From Bretschneidera sinensis (lineage: Eukaryota > Streptophyta > Magnoliopsida > Brassicales > Akaniaceae): DNA of 64,000 bases. A model generated the notes under the pieces. It did no database searches and was not told the DNA's origin. It worked only from the letters and a program-made list of their open reading frames with translations. The translations under genes were made by a program, and so were the position numbers. This document shows positions 10,300 to 22,235 of this stretch, in pieces. How positions within the stretch are numbered: the first letter of the stretch is position 1; each line of letters opens with the position of its first letter. The stretch lies in the NCBI GenBank assembly GCA_023935145.1, contig CM043700.1, forward strand, positions 106,332,400-106,396,399, written 5' to 3'.

Positions 10300-11386
10300 A
10301 TCAATTAGGAAACAAATTACACGTAAACAACTTTAACTTATCAAAAACACGAGACTGCAGAGAGGAAAAGAAACTATCTTTCCATGCAAAACACCAATTT
10401 TATTAATTATGATTCTTCTATATTTGAGATAATTAATAAATATATATATATACTTAGAAAGAACGTAAATCGAGCCCTGATTCTGTTGAAATTACGGTAA
10501 AAAAAAAGTAATTGCATTTATGATTTTCTTTCGTTATCAAGAATATCACATATTTTGAACGTAACGTTTTCCACATACTATGCTTCCTTTAGGAATCTCA
10601 GCTTATTTTCTAACTCACTGTTCTAATCCTACTAATACTTGACGATGAAGCCTAAGAACTTTAACTTGACCGAGGTGTAAAGCGGCATGGCAAATCATAC
10701 TTTCATTTATTTATTTTTTGTCACGAAAACCAACAAATATTTACTGACTAGATATTCACAAGTTTGTTTAATTAAACATCTCGCATGACATAAGTTTTGG
10801 GTTCGATTCTTCATTGAGCATAAATAACTCTTTAAGAGTCCCATTTACAAAATTTATTCTGACTTTCACCCAATACATGTGAGTGGAATAGTTTGCATGC
10901 ACCTAAAATAAATCAGGTCAAAAGTTCTCATACACCCATTACCCAAAAAAAGAAGTTTACTATGCATAATTGGTTCTACAATGGCTCATGTAAAAGTGAG
11001 ACACCATACCTCACTAGATAATTTTTTTAGTAAAATTATTAGTGGTAAAAACCTCATAATATTCAGTGATAAAACCGAAGGTCTAGGAATATCAATGACT
11101 GTTGTTGTGATACTGGACAAGAATCTACAATATATAGTTAGTAACTCTCTGCATGTTAGTATCGCAGAGAATTAAAAGTGAGTTTCACAAATGCTTAGAG
11201 TCCTATTTATTGTACCAAGAGGTACAATAGGTGACCCTTCATAAGGACACATATCTTATATCCATAAGAACATAACTCTTGTGAAGGATTGTGACTCTTG
11301 CTAGAGAAGGTTTCAGCCATGAGTCATGATTTAGTGTAGCACATCCATGATGTTATGGTGTTTCCACCATAAAACGTGCCAACGAC
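10300..11386. other. AT-rich DNA, possibly with a Copia LTR in its right part
   Basis: No supported gene is present. A short plus-strand frame at 10981-11175 resembles nothing recognised. The right part, up to the purine tract at 11387, is where the 3' LTR of the minus-strand Copia remnant should sit, but no matching second LTR was found to define it. Confidence 0.4.
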
Positions 11387-12665
11387 TCCCACTTGGACAC
11401 ACCAAAACATGTTCTCAATTCCTAACCTATGGACAATGGATTGATTGAATTATTTTTTCTAATGTCGTGACTCACTAGAAAAAAAAAAAAAAAACATCTA
11501 TCTCACTCTTAAAGAGTTCAGTCACTGGATTTCTTTTATTACGTTTGAATAAGATTTCTACAAATCTAACTGTGCTCTGCCAATTTATATGATCAGCCTT
11601 GTCCAAGCATCACAGTGTTACAAAATGACTTCACCATATTTCAGACAAAACCAAGTTCCATATACATTGGAATTCATTAGCTCGCACTCCGTATCCTTAG
11701 TAATTTCATCTCTGTTTATACTCTTCTTGTGTCATTCCACGACCTGCACCAACCCCTAGTTCTAAATGACTAAGTCTCAAAATTATACTAAGTTGGCGAA
11801 TTTTGTTCTCACTGTGGGCCATGAGTGAATGGTCAAACTTTCTATACTTCCTTCATCGGAGCTTCAGAGTGTATAGACTATGATCCAACCTAGTTACCTC
11901 CCTAGTGGCCTCTCACTTTTTGATCCCGTTAAAAAGTGAAAATCGCATCGATTCCATATTTTTGGGATCTCATCCTTATTTCGATCAATGTACCCATCGT
12001 GGACTCTATTCTCATTGTAATGGGTCACTATATTATTATCATGGCACCTTGTTGTTGTCCAACACCACATAATTATCTCATTATCGTGGGATCTATCCTA
12101 GTCCCATAGTGACCACATGATCTATGAACCTATCAAGAGACAATCCCTTTATCATAGGGTCTTCCACCATCTTCTTAGATGAGATATAGTCGATCTTAAT
12201 CTCACCTCTCTCTACTATATACTGTATATAGTGATAATGCAAGTCAATATGTTTTCCTTTGAAGCTATTTAATTTACTTCACTCTTTATTAATCAGATGG
12301 TAGATTTATTATCACACAGCACATTGATCACTTTACCTAGTATACTAATCTTAAGACTTTCCATAAATCTCTTCAACCATACTACTAGTATTAGCAATAC
12401 TGCATGCATTGTAATGATTAATATCCACAATGCGTTTTGCAACACACCTTTTATTTCTTGCTGCCTCAAGAAACTATTGTTCCACTAAATAGGAAAACAT
12501 ATCCACTGGTTAACTTTTACCATCCCGATCTCCAGTGAAGTCGAAATCGGAGTATCTAATAATATCTAGATCACTTAAACCAAAACATAATTTCAATTTA
12601 CTAGTGCCTTTTAGGTATCTCATAATTCTTTTAACATCTTACCAATGTGCTCATCTTGGATTGGC
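11387..12665 (-). mobile_element. Copia remnant: RNase H and 3' end
   Basis: The minus strand encodes the end of RT and RNase H: HIGKMLKELMRYLKGTSKLK, RYSDFDFTGDRDGKS, then INKE, KGKHIDLHYHYIQYIVERGE and IKIDYISSKKMVEDP, ending GLSLDRFIDHVVTMGL near 12075. About 650 bp further on lies a purine tract (minus CCAAGTGGGAG, 11387-11397), as expected before a 3' LTR. Everything upstream of the RT end is missing, and many stops interrupt it. Confidence 0.75.
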
Positions 12666-13275
12666 TTGTGGACACCTCTATAGATAGTTTAAGGGATGAT
12701 ATTAAATGTTATCGATCGAAAGCTTAAGGAATGCATGCTCAAATTAGGAGCTTTTTGTGCTCGTTTTTGAACCTAGCTTGTAGCCATCCTTCATTTTTTA
12801 CACTATTTGCATCTTTTATTATACTTTATCTTATGAGGATTTATGCATTTGCAAGATTAAATTTCTTTTTCATGCATTTTAATTTATGCACAATTGGTCG
12901 GTTTTGTGGTTTTGTTCTTTTATGCATATTTTTAGGGGGGCGGGGGGGTGGTTCTCATTCCTTTTGTGATGATGATAAAAAAGGGAGAATAAAGAACTAA
13001 TAACTTAATGACTTAATTTTAATGCTTGTTAGTTGTTAAAATTTCTTTTTCTTGTCTTATGTATGATATTGATGCTTGAATTACTTTTCTCTTCAAGAAA
13101 TGAGGAGTAATGTTTTAAGAGTTTATTTACTTAGTTAAATGTATATTTCTTGGTTGGTTGGATATAGAATTACTTTCATTTGCAAGAGGAAATGTCAATT
13201 TTTGTAAAATTTCAACACCTAGCTTTCTTATATCAATTTCCAAAACTTGTTTTTTCATCATAAAAAAGGAGAGAT
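12666..13275 (+). other. 3' non-coding region and polypurine tract of the SIRE-like element
   Basis: AT-rich and non-coding, with a G-run (about 12936-12952) followed by AAAAAAGGGAGAA, and a second purine tract AAAAAAGGAGAGAT immediately before the LTR start at 13276. The latter is the plus-strand primer site. The earlier G-run could be an accessory tract. This arrangement fits the 3' end of SIRE/Maximus-type Copia elements. Confidence 0.6.
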
Positions 13276-14490
13276 TGTTGACTCCATATTGATTTTTATA
13301 ATGACAAAACATATTATGGTGCTAATTCTATTATATTTGATCTTTTAAGTGTCAAGGTACTTTGCACGCACATATGGTGTAAGGCACGCATGTGTGGAGA
13401 AATGCACACACAAGTAAATCCATGCTGAATTGAAGTCGATTTGAATAAGAAGAAGAAGCAAAGTGAGAGATCCTTAGTCTAGCTTAGGCAAATTCAATTG
13501 TAAATCCCTCTTTATACTTTTAGTTTAATCTTGGCTCAAAATTTTGTTTTCTTAAATTTTTTTTTACAAGTTTTTAACTAAAATGTTGTTTTTGAAAAAG
13601 GGATAGTCGATTATGTAAAGAGAATAACCGACTTTGTAAAGTATGCCACACTTCAATTTTGGACAAACATTTTGGGTAATCGACTACCCCAACAAAATTT
13701 TAAGAACCCTAATTAGATTTTTTAAGGTAGTTGACTACCTCCTTAGGGCAGTCGACTATCAGCTCGAAAACTCTGTTTTTTGCCTTAATTTTCATAGTCG
13801 ACTACCCTCTTAGCATAGTTAACTACCCTGACAAAATAACATTTAGTTTTCAAATATTAAGATGCGAGTCAATGCATTTAATGAACCAAACAATTATTTA
13901 TTGTGTCTAACGGCCATAAGGTGTTAGAACAGCCATAAGGTGTTAGAAGTACAAATACCAATCATCAATGAGCACTTAAATATAAGTAGAACAATCAAAT
14001 TGATTCAAGAGCTCATTTATTATTCTTTCAAGTTTTCCAATCTAAAATTGTGCTATTCTTAAGCTAAGAGTTTGTGAGAGAGAAAATTCTAAGTTGTAAA
14101 GCATTAAGTGTATACTCTCTCTTGTATGCCAAACCATTCATTTCATTATCATCTTGTAAAAGAGTTGGTGTAACTCTTGTTGGGTTTTCTTTAGTGTTTA
14201 GGTGTTAAACACTTGTGAGAAATTTCTAGTGAGGAAAATTCTTGTAAAGGTTTGGGCAACTCGTTGCTTGGTATATCTTTGCTTGGCATAGTGAAGTGAA
14301 CTCTTAAGAAGATCTCTTGAGGAGTGGACTAGGCATAAAGAGTGACCAAACCACTATAAATCTAGTTTGCAAGCTCTCTTTCATTACTCTTTTAATTTCC
14401 AGCAAGTTTATCGTTATTGCTTACTTGTTTTGATATGGCTTGTTTGATTATCTCACTACAAAGTTTTTAAACACAATTCACTCACTCTTG
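13276..14490 (+). repeat. 3' LTR of the SIRE-like element
   Basis: It begins TGTTGACTCCATATTG directly after the purine tract. Its last ~190 bp match 4265-4464. A GTCGACTA cluster lies at 13590-13840. The exact 3' end is uncertain within a few bases because the two copies differ there and no duplication was found. Confidence 0.7.
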
Positions 14491-14558
14491 GATTGCCTTA
14501 GTCAAAAACATTGAATGCAATAAACATACAGGAGGAGTGAGTTGTCAATTGCCTTATT

Positions 14559-14884
14559 ATGGTCAAGAGTTTTTCTGGCGAAGAGATGCAGACTCTTTAC
14601 TATGTGATGATAGACACCGTTTTGAGTCCACTGCGTAGCATGGTGAAGTTCCATATTGTGTACGTGGTGGCATCTTATCAAATCGTCTTGGAAAGGTCGT
14701 GGTATCACCCTTATCAAGCTATTATTTCCACATACCACTAGTGCTTAAAAAAGTGGTTTGAAGGCAAGGAAGTGACCATCTACTCTTCTCAAGCTCCCTT
14801 TGAAGTACAAGAAACAAACTTTTCTGAAGCTGGATTCTATAATGATTTCTTGGAGGAAGGCATTACAACTTTTAAGCCTCTATG
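14559..14884 (+). pseudogene. Tat1 aspartic protease C-terminal part
   Basis: FHIVYVVASYQIVLERSWYH, followed after one stop by KKWFEGKEVTIYSSQAPFEV, matches the C-terminal half of Tat-lineage retropepsin, where a ..SYN.LLGRPW.. motif precedes a conserved ..EGKLVTI.. strand. The catalytic DSG end is not seen. A frameshift separates it from the downstream RT. Confidence 0.65.
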
Positions 14885-15121
14885 AAGTCTAGTACTACCT
14901 ACTTGGGAGTTCCTAATTTGATAAATGAAAGGGAAGAATAAAAAGAGAAAGAGTAATAGAAAGCAAGCTGGAAAAATAGTTAGAAGGATCCCCAAGACTG
15001 TACTGACCGTTGGTTGAATCCGTTACTAATTATGAAGGGGCGGGGGTGAGGGGAATCCAAATCTCTTGATCCCGAGTATCAGATGATCATAATAGAGTAA
15101 GTAGTCACCTGTGATGATAAT

Positions 15122-16060
15122 GTGCCCATGATCAAAGAAGACGAAGACGAAGAAAATAAGCTAGAAAAAAATAAGAAAGTGATGGATGAGCTGGAGTGTA
15201 TTGACCTAGTTGAAGACAAAATAAAAGAAAAGCCAATATTCATTTCAAAATCTCTCAGTTCACTACAAAAAGAATGCTTGATTTTACTTCTGAAAGAATA
15301 TGTTGACATCTTTGCCTGGAAACATGAAAAGATATATGACCTTTATCATGTCCTAGTGGCACATAACTTGAATATGGATCCTAAAAAACCCAGTTAAGCA
15401 ATCACAAAGGTTAGTCTCTCGTAAACAAGAGTTGATTCTTACAGCAGAGGTAGATAAATTGATGAAAAACAAAAATATAATGGGGGTGCAGTATCCTATT
15501 TGGTTGGTGAATCTAGTCTTCGTACCAAAGAAAAACGGAGAACCTGGAGTACGCCAAGACGTTCATCCTATCAACAACACTACACCAAAAGATGACTTTC
15601 CATTTCCTAACGTTGACTCCTTGATTGATGCAACAACATGATATGTAATGTTTCTTTCATGGATACATTCAATGGTTATCATCATATAGCAATGGCTCTT
15701 GGAGATGTATAGAAAACAACTTTTAGAACTCTATTTGGTAACTATTGCTACATAGTTATGCCATTTGGACTCAAAAATATTGGAGCCACATTTAAAATGG
15801 AAATGATGGTGATATTCAATGAGCTAATTCATAATGAGATGGAGGTCTATGTTGATGTGCTTGTTACCAAGCCCTGAAAAAGTGAAAATCATCTGGTGCA
15901 CTTTTGAAAAATATTCAATAAGTACATAACTTTCAGAATGAATCTCAATTTGTTGAAATGCACATTTGGCGTAGAAGCAGGAAAATTTCTCGAATTTATT
16001 GTGCACAAAAGGGTATTAATCTTGATCCAGACAAAGTAAAGCCATTAAAGAAATGATTCC
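15122..16060 (+). pseudogene. Tat1 reverse transcriptase
   Basis: An acidic linker is followed by LLLKEYVDIFAWKHEKIYDL, the typical pre-RT motif. After a stop near 15396 comes EVDKLMKNKNIMGVQYPIWL with NLVFVPKKNGEPGVRQDVHP. A frameshift leads to palm motifs at 15700-15860, seen as FGNYCYIVMPFGLKN-like and YVDV-like sequence. At least four stops or frame changes make it inactive. It would have copied element RNA into cDNA. Confidence 0.78.
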
Positions 16061-17100
16061 TCTTACTAGCTAGCATTAAGCAGCTTAAATCATTAATAGG
16101 CCGCATTTCTTACTTTCAAAGATTCATCCCTACATTATCAGTGCTATTATCACCTATGATGCTTTTGTTGAAGAAATATGTTCCTTTCATATGGAGGTTA
16201 CAACAGTAGCAAGCCTTTGAGCAAATCAAGTAAGTGGTTTCATCAACTAACACAATTATAGCACATACTTCTAAAAAGCTTTTACTATTATATTAATCTC
16301 CAACAAACAAGTCTATAGGCGCTTTGCTAGCCCAAGAAGTTGATATTAAAAAGTACATCTATTATTTGAACAAGATTATCAGAGGACCAGAAATACGTCA
16401 CTCAGTGCATAAAAAAACATCGTTTAGCACTGGTGTATGCAAAGTAAAAGTTCAAGCACTACATGATGAGCTACAAGGTTCATTTGTACACTAGATCCAA
16501 TCCACTAAGGTTTTTTTTTTTTTTTTTCAAGACCTATCCTAAGTAGAAGAGTAATCAGATGGATGATTCTTCTCAACGAGTTTCATATTGAAGTAAAAAC
16601 TTAAGCTACCATAAAAGGTCAAGCTGTGGCAGATTTGTTGGCCAATTTCCAATAGAATAGTATGAGCCAATCAAAGAAGAGTTGCCATGAGAAGAAGCAT
16701 GCATTGCGAATTTCCAACTTTGTGAATGAGAATAAACATTGTTATTTGATGGAGCAAGTCTATGGAAAAGGGGGAGCTAACATTATTCTCATCTCACCAA
16801 AAAGAAAACAACCACAATCCGGCACATTAAATTTTCTTTGCACCAAGAATGAGGCAAAATATGAAGCTTTGATCATTAGGTTACTGATGGCCCAAGAGTA
16901 TAGAACTAAAGACATATGCGTTAAGAGAGATTTGAATCTTATTCTGAAGCAGGTTCAACGAGGCTATGCAGTGAATGATGTGGTCTTAGCAAGATATAAA
17001 AGTTAGCTCAGAAAGCTCTCAATATATTTGCAAAATTTCGTTTTAATCATCTGTGCATAAGTCAAAACAAATATGCAAACGCATTGGCAATGATCTTATC
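16061..17100 (+). pseudogene. Tat1 RT thumb/connection and RNase H
   Basis: After the palm, KQLKSLIGRISYFQRFIPTL-like sequence (16080-16150) marks the connection. RNase H follows at 16662-17006: GGANIILISPKRKQPQSGTL, then CTKNEAKYEALIIRLLMAQE and VKRDLNLILKQVQRGYAVND. The acidic residue set is incomplete (VKRDLN where a DS pair is normal). Stops separate the blocks. Confidence 0.72.
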
Positions 17101-17399
17101 CCTTACCCAACATAACAGAGCTACAACAAAGGTTTTGGTTAATAACAACCTCAAATCTTGCTTAAAAACGTTGCACATCCAATATATTGTGTTTGAAACA
17201 ATGGAAAAAAAAAAGATTGGCGGGAAGATTTGCAGGCTAACCTTAAAGACATTCCTAATGATGTCTAGAAGTTGCGTGCTCTAAAATATTTCATCATTAT
17301 TGATGGAATAATATATTACAAAGCCTCTAAATGAATCTTAGCCAAATGTGTGACCTTGAAAAAATGTAGAGCTAAAATGAATGATATTCATGAATCTGG

Positions 17400-18780
17400 A
17401 TGCGGATTAGATGGTCCCAAATTATATAGGAAAGTAAAAGCGGTTTGGCATATATTGGCTAACCATGAAGAAAGAAGTTGAAGAAATAGAGCATAATTGC
17501 CTAGGATATGTGCAAGTTCCAAATATGGAAGAATCTAATTTATCAGAGGTAGCAGGAGATTGGTGCAGACCTTAGAAAGATTTACTGAGAGATGACATCT
17601 ATCCCACTTGACCTAAAGATAAAATCCTATTTAAAAGAGAAATTGAAAGATATACAATGAAAATGATATTCTCTATAGAAAGAGTTTCTCTAGAAAAAAA
17701 ATGCTTAAATGCATTGGAGAACGTGATCAGGAAGTATTATTGCATAAGCTACATGTTGGAGTTTGTAGTGGCTATAAAAGGAGAGAAAAGTTTTACGAGC
17801 AATTATTGTAAGTTGGCTATTATTGGCCAAAAGTTCTTGAATATGCAAAGCAATTTTTACGCAATTGTGATGTATGTTAAAGGCATGGAAATGTGTTTTA
17901 TAGACCTCTTGTAGATTTACATGTTTTGAGCACTCCGTAACCCTTTCATACATGGGCTACGGATTTAATTGGGCCAATTTCCCCACCTTTTCAAGGTTGT
18001 GTTTGGATGATGGCTGCCATAGAGCTTTTTAGAAAATGGTTTGAAGTTGTATCACTCAAGAGAGCTAAAAAACCTATTGGTGAATCAGTTCTGAACTTTA
18101 TAAAAGAGAATGTTATTTATTGCTTTGGCATTCCCAAGTGTATTTTATCTAATAATGACAGTCTTTGTAAACAAGACTGAGAGAATTCTTGAGTACTTAT
18201 TAAATTACTCACCTCAAGTCTAAAATGTATTACCCTCAAAGGAATAGCCAAATAGAAGAAACAAACAAAACACTCATCATAATCCTAAGCAGAGTTGTGC
18301 ATGATCAACCTAAGGCATAGCTTTATGCTCTTCCACAAGCTCTATAGGCTTATAGAGTTACCCAACACTATGCCACAAATGTGTCCCCTTTTTAACTAGT
18401 TTATGAGGCATAATACATGGTACTAGCAAAAATCCTAGAATAAGCCACTCGAATCAGAGTAGTAGCAGAATTAGAAGATGATGTAGAAAGATTCGCAAAA
18501 TTGGATGTTTTGGAAGAAAAAAATAAGTCCATAATTTCTTTTAGCACATATCAAGAAAGGGTGAAGAAGGTATATAACAAGCTCATTCACCCACGATTCT
18601 TTAATAAATGAGACCTTGTTTTCAAAAATGCAGAGCATATCCGCATGGAGATATATGCAAATAATAAATTCACTCTTGAATGAGAAGGTCTATTCCAAGT
18701 ACAAGAACCTTTCGCTAGTGGGTGTTGTACTTCGCTTAATCCAGAAACAAGCAAAGTTATAGTCCCAATAATTTTTTTTG
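17400..18780 (+). pseudogene. Tat1 integrase
   Basis: A degraded H2C2 zinc region (17650-17910) precedes the core. The core shows HTWATDLIGPISPPFQGC (first Asp) near 17950, ELFRKWFEVVSLKRAKKPIG, and FGIPKCILSNND in place of the usual second-Asp motif. The C-terminal part (18470-18600) reads RVVAELEDDVERFAKLDVLE and KVYNKLIHPRFF. Several stops are present. Confidence 0.72.
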
Positions 18781-20520
18781 TATTTAAAAAAATATTACGC
18801 TTAAAAAATGAAAGAGAATACACACATATATAATAATAATCATCATTATAATTCCAACACATATAAAAAAAACGTTTATATACCAAAATTACTACCATTT
18901 CTTGAAAACATTTCTTCCAAAAGATTTGAAGAAGGATAAAAAAAGGTTTTTATCTTCCCCTAGAGAAAGTGGTTCATTCACTTTGCTATTGGAAACAAGT
19001 TTTCTATAAGGCTATGAATTACCCTGAGTAGTATTTAGGGGGCTTAGATCACCACTACTAGGAGCTCCAACTATAGAATTAGTTATTCTGTTCAAAAGTT
19101 TTTAAAATGTTTTTAAAATAATGAAAGATTTTCATAATGGGATAAACCTGTTGTTAAAGTTTCTGGATATGAGCAACTCACCTATAATGAGATTATTGCT
19201 CTGAGCCATTAACTTATAAGTCATGGTGCTTACAAGGACACATCAATAATGCTTTGGTAGGTATACTAATACCCATGAGAATTTGCTAGAACCAAACACC
19301 TTATGAATTGCTTCAAAGTGGTTTATCGCACCCTTATAACAAAAATAAAGTGCAAACTCACAACCATTTGACCATCGCCCCTTAAGAAATCTACATGCTC
19401 CTCATTGGAACTCATTCCTTGTCATTATTCTCTAATTTGATGTTAAAAAGAACAAAAAAAAAAACAATTCATGATGTAAAATTTTCCTCAGCAAGAATCT
19501 AAAGGAAATTTCCTTTAAACACATGAAATAAAATAAACACATCATAACAAACATCTGATTCTAAATCTCTATGTTTAAATTCATCAGGAAATTTACTATG
19601 ACAAAATTTCATTATATTGACAAAATAATTAAAGTATTACACCAAAAACTCAAAATTAAGCACTTATCAAGAAATTTGAAGCATATTTTTTAAATATTAC
19701 TTACAGAGATGAAAAATCATAAGAAATGAAGAAAGTAATCTTGTTGCTCCTCGACAAATCCATTTCAAGAATGCAGAGAACATAACGAAAAAATTTCTAC
19801 ATTAAACCCTAAAATTGAAAGGATATGATCGAAGGGAGCCTTATATACTGAGGGTTCTCATACAAAAAATTCAAAACGATACAATTTTATATAAAAAAAG
19901 AAAAACGACATAATTTTGGCTATAGTAGTTTGTATAATTATGATAGAACTTCAAATGAAATTTTTACAAAAATAATGAAGCACAATAAGATGCACAACAC
20001 AAACAAAGCATATATACATAATAAAATGAAAAATATGGCTAATAGTATTTGTGATTGCATGACTTACATATAATTAAGGCATGCAACGCAACAACAATTC
20101 TTATACTATAAGCTTATATTTTATTTTTGAGACAAATATAAGCATCCAACCTTCAAGGCATCACTATAATACCTTATTTCTCTGAGGAATCACTATAAGA
20201 CTTGGAGTAGTTAGAGAAATTACTAAGGAAAAAAAGACAAAAGACATGATTATAGACATGAAGATTACCTGTCCAGATCCAAAAATTTGACATCAAATTC
20301 AACAAATAGTCATGCACATGTTGTTAAGCAAAAATGCACTGACATGTGCAGAGAGTTAAAATGTAGATGTGAAAAATGTATAATTACCAAATCTTGTCTT
20401 TTTTTTTTTTTTAACTAAGATGCCAATTTTCTTCCACTTTAACTAACTTCTTCCACTTCACCCAATTTTCTTCCACTTTACCTAATTTCTTCCACTTTGC
20501 CTAATTTTTTTCCCCTTTAG
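18781..20520. other. Non-coding tail beyond Tat1 with a short tandem repeat
   Basis: AT-rich DNA without a convincing gene. Near 19040 a TTTAGGGGGCTTAG purine-rich tract might be the Tat1 plus-strand primer site, but no LTR was identified after it. At 20427-20519 a ~19-21-bp unit (TTTCTTCCACTTTACCTAA) is repeated about five times up to the border with Tat2-derived DNA. Confidence 0.45.
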
Positions 20521-20698
20521 GAATGGTTGGGAGTTCAGAACTAGTGCGTAGGTCGTGATTAGTGGTGATATTTACAGTTGTGGTAACAACAGCTGTAGTT
20601 GTGGCATCAGCTACGACAATTTTGGAAGCATTTTTTAGCAGCATCTTTGACAGAGGAGTTCTTTTTCCTGTTTCCTACAAACGATGTCAATTTGTTAA
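20521..20698 (-). repeat. Extra copy of the Tat2 leader and primer site beyond its 3' LTR
   Basis: This 178-bp piece matches 36936-37111, the leader inside Tat2 next to the 5' LTR, including the primer-site-like segment (minus strand TTGACATCGTTTGTAGGAAA, 20679-20698). Leader DNA should not be found outside a 3' LTR. It indicates an LTR-leader-LTR recombination or a second, truncated copy sharing this LTR. Confidence 0.7.
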
Positions 20699-21196
20699 TG
20701 TTGAAAATCTACCAGGAAACTGAATGGACGTAACGTGGAACCTACTCACACAAAAACATGAAAAACCCTAAGGATTCATTGGATGACCAAATAGGTTATG
20801 CCTCCAGGGGGGCTCTCAGATGCCTAAGTTAGTAAGTTGAAGGCTATAGAAAAGTAGGAAGCAAGGGAGCTGGAGAATTTGTGAGTGAAATTATGCGTAC
20901 ATGTGATAATGAGAGCCTTATTTATATAGTGTTTAGGGGTAGAGTCCAATTAGAAAAGTGATTAATGCTGAGTATCATAGTAGAATAAGGCTTCCCATTT
21001 ACTGAAGTGTTCTGATAGGACTAGGGTTTCCATAGGTTGAAGTATCATAGTAAGATTAGGGTCCCATAAGCTAGAATGTCTTTAATACCCTTAGATATAT
21101 GTAATAAGCTTATTTGTTAGGTTTCTTGGTTTGTAGGCTTATACTAGAGTGCCACATATCGTAGTTTGATTGGGTGAGAAAAATTAACCCACATTA
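20699..21196 (-). repeat. 3' LTR of Tat2
   Basis: It aligns with 37112-37589 in the same orientation (shared ATGCCTAAGTTA, AAGTTGAAGGCTA, GATTAGGGTTCC-type words). Its 5' end (plus coordinate 21196) directly abuts the purine tract. Several internal differences from its partner indicate an old insertion. Confidence 0.82.
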
Positions 21197-21212
21197 TATG
21201 CCCCCCACTTTC
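21197..21212 (-). promoter_or_regulatory. Polypurine tract of Tat2
   Basis: The minus strand reads AGAAAGTGGGGGGCATA immediately upstream of the 3' LTR, the plus-strand DNA primer site of LTR elements. Confidence 0.75.
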
Positions 21213-21289
21213 TTAAGTGGACTTTATTCATTTGAGAAATTAGTTCTATTTTATGTCCCTTTGGAGGGTAAATTTTCAAACTTTTTGTT

Positions 21290-22235
21290 AGGAAAATGGC
21301 TGAAGAGTTAAGGAACTTGGGGCTCTCTCCTCGGACCATTTTTCGAAAAATGGTCGAGCTCTCTTCAGACTTTTCCTAAAAAAAAAATGGTCAAGTAGGT
21401 GAAGAGCTAGGTGCTTTCTCATCGAAATTTTCTTAAAAAAAGGTCGAAGAGGTGAAGAACTCGAGGCTCTCTCTTTGAATTTTTCTTGAAAAATAATTGA
21501 GGCGGTGAAGAGCTTGGGGCTCTCTCCTTGGACTTTAATTGAAAAATGGCTTAGAAGGCGAAGAGCTCGGGGCTCTCTTCTTGGAATTTGTTTTAAAAAT
21601 GACTAAGGAGGTGAAGAGATTAGGGCTCTCTTTTCAAACTTTATTTGAAAAATGGCAGAGAAGGTAAAAAGATCGGAGTTCTCTCCTCGGACTTTGCTTG
21701 AAAATTGGTCGATGAGGTAAAGAGCTTGAGCTCTCTCCTAGAAATTTTCTTGAAAAATGGTCGAGGAGGTGAAGAGCTTAGGGCCCTCTTATTGGAATTT
21801 GCTTGAAAAATGATCGATGAGGTAAAGGACTCGGGGTTTTCTCTTTAGAGTTTTCTTGAAAAATGGTCGAGAAGGTGAAGAGTTCGGGGCTCTCTCCTCG
21901 GACTTTACTTGAAAAATAGTCGAGGAAGTGAAGAGTTTGAGGCTCTCTCCTTGGCCCTTGCTTGAAAAATGGCTGAGGATGTGAATATCTCAAGGCTTTC
22001 TTCTCATACTTTTCTTGAAAAATGGTCGAGGAAGTGAAGAGCTTGGGGCTCTCTCCTCTGACTTTGCTTTGAAAAATGGTCGAGGAGGTGAACAGCTTGG
22101 TGCTCTTTCCTCAGAATTTTCTTGAAAAAATGGCTGATGAGATGAAGAGCCTAAGCTCTCTCCTTGGACTTTACTTTGAAAAATGGTTAAGGAGGTGAAG
22201 AGCTCAAGACTCTCTCCTCAAAATTTGCTTGAAAG
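21290..22235. repeat. Minisatellite, ~59-bp unit, about 16 copies
   Basis: Units run on the plus strand as GAAAAATGGTCGAGGAGGTG, then AAGAGCTCGGGGCTCTCTCC and TCGGACTTTGCTT, with heavy point divergence and a few length changes. The GAGCTCGGGGCTC part is itself an imperfect hairpin. It sits in the 3' untranslated region of Tat2, between the antisense gene's promoter and the 3' LTR. Tandem repeats in this position are known for Tat/Ogre elements. Confidence 0.9.

Larger units (their letters stand above)
4265..14490 (+). mobile_element. SIRE-like Copia remnant (two LTR ends, most of the interior replaced)
   Basis: The left end is an LTR 3' portion (4265-4464) followed by a tRNA-Met-type primer site and a UBN2-type gag. 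The right end is a purine-rich tract followed by a full LTR (13276-14490) that matches the left portion. No protease, integrase or RT of this lineage is recognisable between them. The interior holds unrelated units described separately. Treating both ends as one element is an inference; they could belong to two related insertions. Confidence 0.6.
14559..18780 (+). mobile_element. Tat-lineage Gypsy pol remnant (Tat1)
   Basis: Protease, RT, RNase H and integrase follow in Gypsy order on the plus strand, with stops throughout. The RT linker, the RNase H with CTKNEAKYEALI and the integrase are of the Tat/Ogre type. Gag and the 5' LTR are absent on the left, where the SIRE-like LTR ends; the inserted element probably separated them. 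No 3' LTR could be recognised. Confidence 0.8.

Noticed and set aside
10981..11175. 64-codon plus-strand frame
   Set aside because: No recognised domain, AT-rich surroundings and no promoter or splice support; too short to call.
12731..13000. 89-codon Phe-rich plus-strand frame
   Set aside because: Lies in the 3' non-coding region of the SIRE-like element; hydrophobic composition follows from T-rich DNA.
21778..21993. Minus-strand frame with repeated FSTIFQEN-like words
   Set aside because: Produced by the 59-bp minisatellite; the unit is not a multiple of three, so successive copies change frame.
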